From an uncultured Clostridia bacterium (GTDB lineage Bacteria; Bacillota; Clostridia; UBA1381), in the NCBI GenBank assembly GCA_949742185.1, contig CATJNN010000159.1, positions 1 through 33,198 of the forward strand: 33,198 bases of DNA. The letters are read 5' to 3'. Shown here one piece after another: positions 1 to 6,585 of the stretch. The first letter of the stretch is position 1; each line of letters starts with the position of its first letter. Position numbers and translations under genes: made by a program. The notes below the pieces were generated by a model that was not told the origin of the DNA, searched no databases, and worked only from the letters and a program-made list of their open reading frames with translations.

Positions 1-246
1 AAGGGTGAGACGGGGAAGATGATTATATTTAAAAGGACTTCCGACGAGCCATATCAGATTACAACGGCTTCATATGATATAAACATGATTGCAAATGTTG
101 AAAAGCTTGTTCCCGCAGAGTGGATTGTTGACGACAATACGTATGTGTCAAAAGAATTTGAACGATATGCTCGGCCGCTTATAATCGGCGAGTTGTCGCC
201 GTTTATGGTAGACGGTCTGCCAAGACATGTGTTTATAGATAAATAA
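1..246 (+). CDS. 6-phosphofructokinase, C-terminal end (probably PPi-dependent), partial
   Basis: The reading frame is open from base 1 (KGETGKM before the ATG at 19), so the track's ATG is internal and the gene enters from the left edge. The visible C-terminal residues carry GETGKM, then ANVEKLVPAEWI, then a YARPLIIGEL-type ending. I recognise these as the C-terminal signature of the roughly 400-aa phosphofructokinases of Clostridia, which usually use pyrophosphate to phosphorylate fructose 6-phosphate in glycolysis. The phosphate-donor motif lies outside the window, so ATP versus PPi use cannot be read here. The gene converges with the minus-strand esterase, and a terminator hairpin follows it closely. 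It looks like a housekeeping flank of the glycan locus. The family call is from memory of the C-terminal motif, not from a search. Confidence 0.78.
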   Translation, partial: KGETGKMIIFKRTSDEPYQITTASYDINMIANVEKLVPAEWIVDDNTYVSKEFERYARPLIIGELSPFMVDGLPRHVFIDK

Positions 247-253
247 TATATTT

Positions 254-291
254 GGTCTGTCTATTCTTTTGAGTATGCAGACCGATATTTT
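254..291 (+). terminator. Rho-independent terminator of the phosphofructokinase gene
   Basis: GGTCTG (254-259) pairs with CAGACC (278-283). The stem extends inward through TATTC/GAGTA with one mismatch to a TTTT loop. An AT-rich tract ending in TTTTT follows. It starts 8 bases after the stop codon. Confidence 0.6.
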
Positions 292-372
292 TATGCCGAA
301 GTGAAATGATAGAAAAAATATTTTGACTGGCTTTTGGAGTATATATTAATTTACGGATTTTAATTAAGAGAA

Positions 373-408
373 AAAACACCTGTCGGTTATATAACCGACA
401 GGTGTTTT
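373..408. terminator. Bidirectional terminator between convergent genes
   Basis: This is a perfect 18+18 palindrome: AAAACACCTGTCGGTTAT followed directly by its reverse complement. A-runs and T-runs flank it, so it can terminate on both strands. It lies 22 bases beyond the minus-strand esterase stop codon and probably serves mainly that gene. Confidence 0.85.
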
Positions 409-430
409 TATAAGTGCAGTACGCTGACTA

Positions 431-1807
431 TCAACGTTTTATAAGCGTTGCCACTTGCTTTGTCAATTCGGGCAAAATAAGATTTGAGAGGTCTCCCGTA
501 TAGTGGTTAAAGTCATTTGGATACCATTTTAAAAGCTCTTCCGCTTTATTTGCCGCCGCTTCATCAGCCGCTGCGCCGGAGCCGCCTGCAGCGTCACGGG
601 CTTTTCTGACCTCGGCGGTCATAAGCTCGTCTGTTATTGCGCCGATGTCTACATATCCCAGAATATTTTTATCGTCTTTTCTGGATTGGTAAACCTCATA
701 CAGAGCAACGTCAAAATCGTCGTAACGCTTCCCGGTAAAGGTTTCGGTCTGCTCGTTGTACACCTTGCCTTTATACGAGCCCCAGTTTCCGTTTGGCGTA
801 TAGCTTCCCAGAATGACCTTTCCGCCCATTTGGATGACGGAGTCAATATAATAATTGAGCTGTGCTTTAAAGTCTTCTATGGTTCCGCTATAGCCGTTTG
901 TTCCCATGCCGCTGATAGACACAACATCGTTCGGGCGTATGGTTCTGAGAACGGAGTCTAAAAGTCCTTCGTTATAGAAGCTCGTTAGCTGTCTTGCGCC
1001 TCGTCCCATATTGCGGAAGTTATCGACCGCGCCGGCAAGTTCCGGATAGGATTGCCATTTGCCCGCGAGCACGTAGCCCCACGATGGATTTTGTGCGACT
1101 GTGGAATCGCCTATTTCAATCCATGCAGGCTTTTCGCCGGCTGTTTTCACCGGCTGTTCCTCAATTTTTACAGAAGCAAGTTTACCTGTTCCCGCGAGGT
1201 TTAAGTCGAGTATGCCTTTTCCAACAGTTTCTCCGTCGCCGACAACTGCTACTTCATATGTTTTTGAGGTCAGCGCAGAGTTTGTATCTTTTTTTATTCC
1301 TGTTAAATATCTGTTATATTTTTCAAGATATAGCGTCCCCTCATAGCTGACCGTTATGTTATAAACTTTTCCGGCAGCGACGTTGGCTTTGAATACGATA
1401 TCGCTTCCCGATAAATATCCGCTGTTATTTTCAGCCGCCCCCTCTATGCCGAAGCCAAGCGCGTCATCGTAGGCGGTTTCTGCAGTAACCATGGTCTGGT
1501 TATCTGCCGCGGCGCCGCTTCCGAATGAAAAATTCAAGCTGTAGATTATAACGGAGGTTTTTCTTGTAATTGGCTGTCCTGCAGTGTTTTGCGCTGAAGC
1601 GATAACTACTGCTTTTGAAGCCTCCGCATCCGGCGATACAGTGATTTCTCCGGTAATTTCATTTATGCTGACGCCTCTTACGGGAGTTTCCAGAGAATAT
1701 GAAACCGCGCATCCGTCAATTTCATTTCCAAGTCCGTCGCGCACAACAGCAGAGCACTCTGCAGTTACGCTTTCGCCAGATGGGATGAGAATACTTTTCG
1801 GCTTATA
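431..1807 (-). CDS. CE12-like rhamnogalacturonan acetylesterase module, 3' part of a frameshifted esterase gene
   Basis: This is the out-of-frame continuation of the esterase ORF 1803-4313. The track extends it to an ATG at 1921, but residues 1-38 there are the wrong-frame reading of the upstream protein's linker. Real coding begins about KPKSILIPSGES (1804 downward). Domains, in track numbering, run as follows. A bacterial Ig-like domain covers about 40-128. A beta-sandwich typical of the N-terminus of CE12 acetylesterases covers about 129-255. An SGNH hydrolase covers about 265-496, with GDSTV (Ser273), GRGAR (block II Gly), SGMGTN (block III Asn) and PNDFNHYT (Asp470, His473). All catalytic blocks look intact. 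It has no signal peptide of its own, so it is probably only useful when joined to the upstream part. CE12 enzymes deacetylate rhamnogalacturonan and other acetylated glycans; the exact substrate here is not determined. Confidence 0.75.
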   Translation of the reverse strand, partial: YKPKSILIPSGESVTAECSAVVRDGLGNEIDGCAVSYSLETPVRGVSINEITGEITVSPDAEASKAVVIASAQNTAGQPITRKTSVIIYSLNFSFGSGAAADNQTMVTAETAYDDALGFGIEGAAENNSGYLSGSDIVFKANVAAGKVYNITVSYEGTLYLEKYNRYLTGIKKDTNSALTSKTYEVAVVGDGETVGKGILDLNLAGTGKLASVKIEEQPVKTAGEKPAWIEIGDSTVAQNPSWGYVLAGKWQSYPELAGAVDNFRNMGRGARQLTSFYNEGLLDSVLRTIRPNDVVSISGMGTNGYSGTIEDFKAQLNYYIDSVIQMGGKVILGSYTPNGNWGSYKGKVYNEQTETFTGKRYDDFDVALYEVYQSRKDDKNILGYVDIGAITDELMTAEVRKARDAAGGSGAAADEAAANKAEELLKWYPNDFNHYTGDLSNLILPELTKQVATLIKR

Positions 1808-4313
1808 CAAGCTCAAATTTGTCAATCGGCACAGGCGTTTCCGTGGGCTCCGACGGTGGTTCGGGATAATCAGTCCATGCGCCTGTGCTATACAGCGTAT
1901 ATGCCGTGTTGTTTCCCGCAATAGCGCCTACAGAATTGTAAGCCTCCTGATGATAGTGATACTGATCCCGCATTAGAGCCGCATATTCGTCGGTATAAAA
2001 AGAAGCGACTGCCGTGATATTTTGTTCTGTGTCCGCAAGTTCTTTCTGCGCTAAATTTATCGCCTTATACCGAGCGTCCTTAACCTCGTCAATCGCGACC
2101 GCCCCGCTTGTTTTGCAGCGACCGATTCTTATCATGAACATATCCGTAAGCCCTGTTTGTGATTTCATCGCATCAAAAATTGCTTTTGTGTTTGCTTTGT
2201 ATAACGCGGCGCTTCTGTTGCTGTCCGCGTCTGAACAGCCTTGACACCACACCATAAATTGTTTGCCTACAGTATAACCGCAGCTTTCAAGATACGCCTT
2301 AGCCTCGTTATATCTTGTCGCCGCTTCGTTTATTTTCGCACTGTCGTTCCACCATTTCGACTCAGTTCCTCCGCGGGAGCACTGCACGCCTACAAGCGGC
2401 GTTCCCGCTGTCTGATAGTAGCTTTCCATAAATGCGGAGACCATATCTCCGCTGCGGCGGTCGACGCCGCTTCCGCTGTTATCGTTAACCGCGTCGTTAT
2501 TTTCATGTTTGCCGAAAGGTTCCGATACGGTTGTTAAAACCCCGGGTTCGGTAATGGGATGATATTCAAAGCCATGTCCGGGAGCGCAGGGAACCGCATT
2601 TTCATAATCTCCGCGTCCAGCCATATTGGACTGTCCCATAAATATTGCTAAATCTACGGTTTTGATTTCGGTTTGTTCTGATAAAATCCATTCCTCAAGC
2701 CCTATTTCAGCGGCGGCTTTAGCTGTGATTTTGTGCCCCTCATACGGATATTCCGTATATCTTGCGTCAATTCCAGAAGTCTGCAGACTGTTAATCATAG
2801 TTCTGACATTGGAAACAGAAGTCGTATCGTCATTATATCCCGCAAACGCCCAGACCTTGCCGACGGGTTTTGCCGTTCCCGCGCCTGCGATGGTGATAAT
2901 TTTATCTGCGCCCGAAGAAAGCGCGGCGTTCACGCTTTCCGACTGACCAATCACTATGATCTCCCGCGCCGTTGTACGCACCTCGTCTACAAGCGCGGTA
3001 ATATCGGAAAATATCTCCGCTGACTGCGGCGCAATAAGCGCGGCTCTACCGCTGAGTTTATCAAAAAATGGCTTTGCGTCATATAACTGAGAATATGTAT
3101 CTGTTCCGCACCGCATTTCGCTTGCTAAATAAATTACTGCCGGCGCGTCTGTTTGTTCTTTAATTCTGCAAGGATAGCCGGCTATTGTTTTAAGCTCGTA
3201 GCCATCCGTAACGGTTATGTCTGCGGGCGGTTCGGTCGAATTAAATTCAGAGATTGTCAGATTGTCAAGTGAAATATATCGTTCACCCGCTGTTTTTGAG
3301 CGCGTAGACGATATTTCCAGTTTTTTAAAATCGGATATGGTACCTTCGGGAAGTTCTCCGGAAAAAGAGGTGTTTCCGATTGTGACAGTTACAGTTCTTG
3401 CATTATAATCAATATCAGTTTTTATATGGTGATTTCCAACGCCGCCCCATGCCGAGCGCACAGCTTTGTCGTCTGCCGCGACGGCGCCGCATATCATAAG
3501 ACCTTTTGCGGGGGTTTCATCATATGGATGAACCTGAAAATCTACAATGATTTCTTCGCTGTTTTTTACAGAATAATTGAAAAATTGCTGACCGAGAGCC
3601 TTTGAGTGGTCTATAGCGTCAAATTCAATCGTAATGTTGTTTCGTATAGAGTTTTTCATGTCGACAGTAACTGAGCCGCTTTTTGTATCGCTCGCAGGAA
3701 ACTGTATCTCTCCGCCGCTCCATACGGCGCTGCCGCCCATGACGGGTACATTTTTGCCTTCGGACGGCGGAGCGGCGTCAAAGCTCCATGAAGTGGACGG
3801 AGACTGATATTCTTCGGCTTCGCCGCCGCTTACAGGCGGCTGCTCTTCCGTGGCTGACTTAAACGAGAGCGTTTTAACAGCAGACGTTCCTTTTCTGTAT
3901 CCAAGCTGAAATTTTTGTCCTTCCGTTAATTCCATAGAAACACTGCTTCCGTATTGATTGGAATATTGTCCGTTAATAAAATAGCTGATGTCTTTTCCGG
4001 TATACGAAACAGTGCCGTTGGACGGAGCCGTAAATTCAATATATGAGCCGGTTAGTTTTTTTGCATCCGCTCCGGTCAGATGAACCGTACCGTCTGCATC
4101 GACGTATGTGCCCTCGTATGTAAGATGGGCCGTAGTGTTCGCGTCAATAGATATTATGTCCGAAGCTGTGCCGTAGTCCGTTTTTATGCCGTCTTTAACG
4201 AGCAGCGTAAAGTCGCACATGTAATCGGCATCCTCGGCCAAAACAACAGATGGTATAAATGATATAAGTATCGCCATTGCTGTTATGAGGCTTATAATTT
4301 TTGATGATTTCAT
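1803..4313 (-). CDS. Secreted multi-domain esterase: alpha/beta hydrolase + CE6/SASA, 5' part of a frameshifted gene
   Basis: The N-terminus is a signal peptide (residues 1-26, ending VVLAED), so the protein is secreted. Residues 27-155 form a beta-rich domain of unknown family. Residues 175-358 form a LamG/concanavalin-like module. Residues 365-548 resemble COG4099-type esterases, with a nucleophile region GQSES (Ser458), Asp495/496 and GH527. Residues 552-812 form a sialate O-acetylesterase-like CE6/SASA domain: MGQSNMAG (Ser562), RGGTESKWW, and DQYHYH (Asp783, His786). The usual QGES motif is QGCS here. The protein then stops in a Pro/Thr linker (EPTETPVP) at TAA 1803-1805, and the CE12 module follows in the +1 frame. 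The start is supported by AAAAGGAG nine bases upstream. It is transcribed divergently from the AraC regulator. Probable role: deacetylation of plant or host polysaccharide outside the cell. Confidence 0.8.
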   Translation of the reverse strand: MKSSKIISLITAMAILISFIPSVVLAEDADYMCDFTLLVKDGIKTDYGTASDIISIDANTTAHLTYEGTYVDADGTVHLTGADAKKLTGSYIEFTAPSNGTVSYTGKDISYFINGQYSNQYGSSVSMELTEGQKFQLGYRKGTSAVKTLSFKSATEEQPPVSGGEAEEYQSPSTSWSFDAAPPSEGKNVPVMGGSAVWSGGEIQFPASDTKSGSVTVDMKNSIRNNITIEFDAIDHSKALGQQFFNYSVKNSEEIIVDFQVHPYDETPAKGLMICGAVAADDKAVRSAWGGVGNHHIKTDIDYNARTVTVTIGNTSFSGELPEGTISDFKKLEISSTRSKTAGERYISLDNLTISEFNSTEPPADITVTDGYELKTIAGYPCRIKEQTDAPAVIYLASEMRCGTDTYSQLYDAKPFFDKLSGRAALIAPQSAEIFSDITALVDEVRTTAREIIVIGQSESVNAALSSGADKIITIAGAGTAKPVGKVWAFAGYNDDTTSVSNVRTMINSLQTSGIDARYTEYPYEGHKITAKAAAEIGLEEWILSEQTEIKTVDLAIFMGQSNMAGRGDYENAVPCAPGHGFEYHPITEPGVLTTVSEPFGKHENNDAVNDNSGSGVDRRSGDMVSAFMESYYQTAGTPLVGVQCSRGGTESKWWNDSAKINEAATRYNEAKAYLESCGYTVGKQFMVWCQGCSDADSNRSAALYKANTKAIFDAMKSQTGLTDMFMIRIGRCKTSGAVAIDEVKDARYKAINLAQKELADTEQNITAVASFYTDEYAALMRDQYHYHQEAYNSVGAIAGNNTAYTLYSTGAWTDYPEPPSEPTETPVPIDKFELV

Positions 4314-4345
4314 AGCGTTTCTCCTTTTGATATTCTTTTGTACTA

Positions 4346-4374
4346 ATTATACAATGATTTAAATTATTTCGGAA
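4346..4374 (-). promoter_or_regulatory. Predicted sigma-A promoter of the esterase gene
   Basis: Read on the minus strand, TTCCGA (4374-4369), a 17-base spacer and TATAAT (4351-4346) precede the esterase RBS. The -10 is perfect and the -35 weak, which fits a promoter that needs an activator. A TTGCGTTTT copy abuts the -35. Confidence 0.5.
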
Positions 4375-4404
4375 TTGCGTTTTGTGTAAATGAGTTTGCG
4401 TTTT
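4375..4404 (+). promoter_or_regulatory. Candidate AraC-family operator: 21-bp-spaced direct repeat
   Basis: TTGCGTTTT occurs at 4375-4383 and again at 4396-4404, exactly 21 bp apart, i.e. two helical turns on the same face. AraC/XylS regulators commonly bind direct half-sites at this spacing. The first copy abuts the -35 of the divergent esterase promoter and the second overlaps the -35 of the regulator's own promoter. Assignment to the adjacent regulator is inference. Confidence 0.45.
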
Positions 4405-4424
4405 TTGCTTTTATATGCTATAAT
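4396..4424 (+). promoter_or_regulatory. Predicted sigma-A promoter of the AraC regulator gene
   Basis: TTGCGT (4396-4401), 17 bases, then a perfect TATAAT (4419-4424). The expected transcription start (about 4431) falls between the two candidate ATG codons, so the leader would be about 11 nt at most. Confidence 0.6.
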
Positions 4425-4441
4425 AAATAATGGTGATTATA

Positions 4442-5296
4442 ATGGATATAAAAATTGTAAAACATGGAAATCATGCTGTAAACAGCGATACGGACGGATA
4501 TATGTATAATTTTAACACCTCAATGGGAAGTGATTTTAGTTTGCATATTCATACATGCTTTGAATTTATACATATAATACACGGCAAACTTTTATATAAA
4601 GTCGAAAATTCGGAATATATGCTCTCAGACGGCGATTTTATAATGACAAAGCCCGATGAGTTTCATTCGTTCAGTTTTCCGGAGGAATGTGAATATCAGC
4701 GCGAGTTTCTGCATATTTATCCTGGCTTTTTAAAGAATTATCCTGAGATTCTTGAGAGCCTTCAAACTAGAAAATCTGGTTATTTTAACCGTATTCCGGC
4801 GGATGTGGTTGAGAAATACGGTATTAACAGAATATTCAGAGATATTGAGAAGTGCTGCGCAGAGCCTGTGGAGGAAACAGATTTTATGATGCTGACATAC
4901 ACCCTCCAGCTTGCTGTGAAAATAAAACAAATTCTTCGCAGTGAAACGCCTGAAAATCAGAGGATTCCCGCTCAAAGCAAGGCGAATGTTATATGCAGTT
5001 ATATAGACGCTCATTTTATGGAGGATATAAGTCTGGAGGAAATTGCGAAATCTGTTTTTATGTCTCCATCGCACACGAGCCGGCTTTTTAAACAAGAAAC
5101 AGGTATGACCATAAAATCATATCTTACTATGCGGCGCATACGTAAAGCGAAAAATATGATTATGGAAGGACATAAAACCATGAGTGTATTCGTTGACTGC
5201 GGTTTCAGCGATTATTCAACTTTCTATCGGGCGTTTATGAAGATTGTGGGAATGTCGCCGGATAAATTTAAACAGCAGCAGACTAAAAAAATTTAG
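4442..5296 (+). CDS. AraC-family transcriptional regulator with N-terminal cupin
   Basis: The protein is about 284 aa from the ATG at 4442 (MDIKIVKHG). The track's ATG at 4430 lies at or before the expected transcription start, so I prefer the second. Residues about 15-110 look like an AraC-type cupin sensor (HIHTCFEFIHIIHGK; later MTKPDEFHSF). Residues about 180-284 are a paired helix-turn-helix DNA-binding domain (ISLEEIAKSVFMSPSHTSRLFKQ; CGFSDYSTFYRAF; SPDKF). Such regulators sense a small sugar ligand and activate nearby carbohydrate genes. It is divergent from the esterase and upstream of GH88, which makes both likely targets. Neither ATG has a convincing Shine-Dalgarno sequence, so translation may be nearly leaderless. 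Function is by family; ligand unknown. Confidence 0.85.
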   Translation: MDIKIVKHGNHAVNSDTDGYMYNFNTSMGSDFSLHIHTCFEFIHIIHGKLLYKVENSEYMLSDGDFIMTKPDEFHSFSFPEECEYQREFLHIYPGFLKNYPEILESLQTRKSGYFNRIPADVVEKYGINRIFRDIEKCCAEPVEETDFMMLTYTLQLAVKIKQILRSETPENQRIPAQSKANVICSYIDAHFMEDISLEEIAKSVFMSPSHTSRLFKQETGMTIKSYLTMRRIRKAKNMIMEGHKTMSVFVDCGFSDYSTFYRAFMKIVGMSPDKFKQQQTKKI

Positions 5297-5331
5297 AAAA
5301 CTGTATTATTTTTACCTGATTGTTAAATGTG

Positions 5332-5360
5332 TTGAAATTTAATCGGCGTTGCGTTATAAT
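5332..5360 (+). promoter_or_regulatory. Predicted sigma-A promoter of the GH88 gene
   Basis: TTGAAA (5332-5337), 17 bases, TATAAT (5355-5360): a near-consensus promoter. The spacer's end contains TTGCGTT, the core of the candidate AraC operator. The GH88 gene therefore probably has its own start of transcription and may share the regulator. Confidence 0.7.
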
Positions 5361-5400
5361 AGGTTCAATAAAATTTTATTATAATATTGGGAGAGCAGAT

Positions 5401-6495
5401 ATGTTTGATAAAGCTTTGAAATTTTCATTAGAGAAAATAAAAAAGAACACAGTTGAATTTTCAGACGGATTTTTGAGCGATGAAAGCAGCGGATACATAT
5501 ACAAGAAAAATACGGAATGCACAAGCTGGACAGAGGGGTTCTGGCCCGGAATGCTGTGGCTTGCGTATGAGATTACAAACGACGGTGTTTTTAAAAACAC
5601 GGCGAAGGGTTTAGATAAAATACTGCAGAAAAGAATCTTCAGCCGGCAGGCTATAGACACGCATGATTTAGGATTTTTGTATACGCTTTCCTGCGTTGCC
5701 GAATATAAAATATGCGGCGATAAAGATGCGCGCCGCGCGGCTATTGAGGCGGCGGATAGACTTGTTCTGCGTTTTCATGAAAAGGGACAGTTTATTCAGG
5801 CGTGGGGAAGACTGGATGAAAAAGAAAATTATCGTCTGATAATAGATTGTCTTATGAATTTGCCGCTTCTTTTTTGGGCGTCGGAAGAGACCGGCGATAT
5901 GAAATATGCAGATATTGCAAAACGCCATTTTTATACAGCGATAGATTGTGTGGTTCGGGAAGATTACACAACGCACCATACGTTTTATTTCGATTCTGAA
6001 ACGGGAGAGAAGGTTAAAGGCGTTACTAGGCAGGGGTATAGCGATAATTCCTGCTGGGCGCGCGGTCAGGCATGGGGGATATATGGAATTGCATTGGCGT
6101 ATAAATATCTGCGCGACGATAAACTGCTTGAACTGTATAATCATATAACTGATTGCTTCATAGAGCGGCTTCCTGAAGATTATGTGCCGTATTGGGATAT
6201 GGTATTTACAAGCGGCGGAGAGCCGCGCGATACGTCTGCGGCGGCTATAGCGGCGTGCGGTATAATGGAAATGAATAAGTATTTTGAGAATAAGAAATAT
6301 ATGGAGTTTGCGCTGAAAATGATGCAGTCGCTGGAAGATAATTATCTTACGGACGAAAGCTCAAACGGAATTTTGACGGACGGAATGTATTCAAAGCCGG
6401 ACGGCTCGGAACCGGAATGTAACGTGTGGGGAGATTATTTTTTCCTTGAAGCGTTAATAAGACTTATTAAGCCGGATTGGAAGATGTATTGGTAA
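5401..6495 (+). CDS. GH88 unsaturated glucuronyl hydrolase, cytoplasmic
   Basis: The protein is 364 aa from the ATG at 5401, which follows GGGAGAG at good spacing and starts MFDKALKFSL like family members. The track's ATG at 5320 lies upstream of the promoter and is rejected. No signal peptide is visible. The fold is an (alpha/alpha)6 barrel. HDLGFLY puts an Asp at residue 89 and RLIIDCLMN an Asp at residue 149, at essentially the places of the catalytic pair (Asp88/Asp149) of the Bacillus sp. GL1 enzyme. RGQAWGIYG is also conserved. GH88 removes the 4,5-unsaturated uronic acid that polysaccharide lyases leave at the non-reducing end of oligosaccharides. The related GH105 family does the same for rhamnogalacturonan, and I prefer GH88. 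Its presence implies that a lyase product is imported, although no classical lyase is recognisable in the window. Confidence 0.87.
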   Translation: MFDKALKFSLEKIKKNTVEFSDGFLSDESSGYIYKKNTECTSWTEGFWPGMLWLAYEITNDGVFKNTAKGLDKILQKRIFSRQAIDTHDLGFLYTLSCVAEYKICGDKDARRAAIEAADRLVLRFHEKGQFIQAWGRLDEKENYRLIIDCLMNLPLLFWASEETGDMKYADIAKRHFYTAIDCVVREDYTTHHTFYFDSETGEKVKGVTRQGYSDNSCWARGQAWGIYGIALAYKYLRDDKLLELYNHITDCFIERLPEDYVPYWDMVFTSGGEPRDTSAAAIAACGIMEMNKYFENKKYMEFALKMMQSLEDNYLTDESSNGILTDGMYSKPDGSEPECNVWGDYFFLEALIRLIKPDWKMYW

Positions 6496-6529
6496 TAAAA
6501 TTTGCTGCATATCCTTTCTGGGAGTTTGT

Positions 6530-6568
6530 CAACAAAATAAGAGCGTTAAAAACGCTCTTATTTTGTTG
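6530..6568. terminator. Bidirectional terminator between GH88 and the sensor kinase
   Basis: CAACAAAATAAGAGCGTT (6530-6547), a 3-base AAA loop, and its exact reverse complement (6551-6568). The outer A/T part supplies U-runs on both strands. It separates the convergent genes ending at 6495 and 6586. Confidence 0.85.
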
Positions 6569-6585
6569 CTTGGATTTTATATTAT

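Noticed and set aside
1808-1921. N-terminal 38 residues of the 496-aa minus-strand ORF
   Set aside because: This stretch is the wrong-frame reading of the linker of the upstream esterase and is not protein-like.
5320-5400. Track start of the GH88 ORF at 5320
   Set aside because: It precedes a near-consensus promoter (5332-5360), and the ATG at 5401 has a good RBS and the usual family N-terminus.
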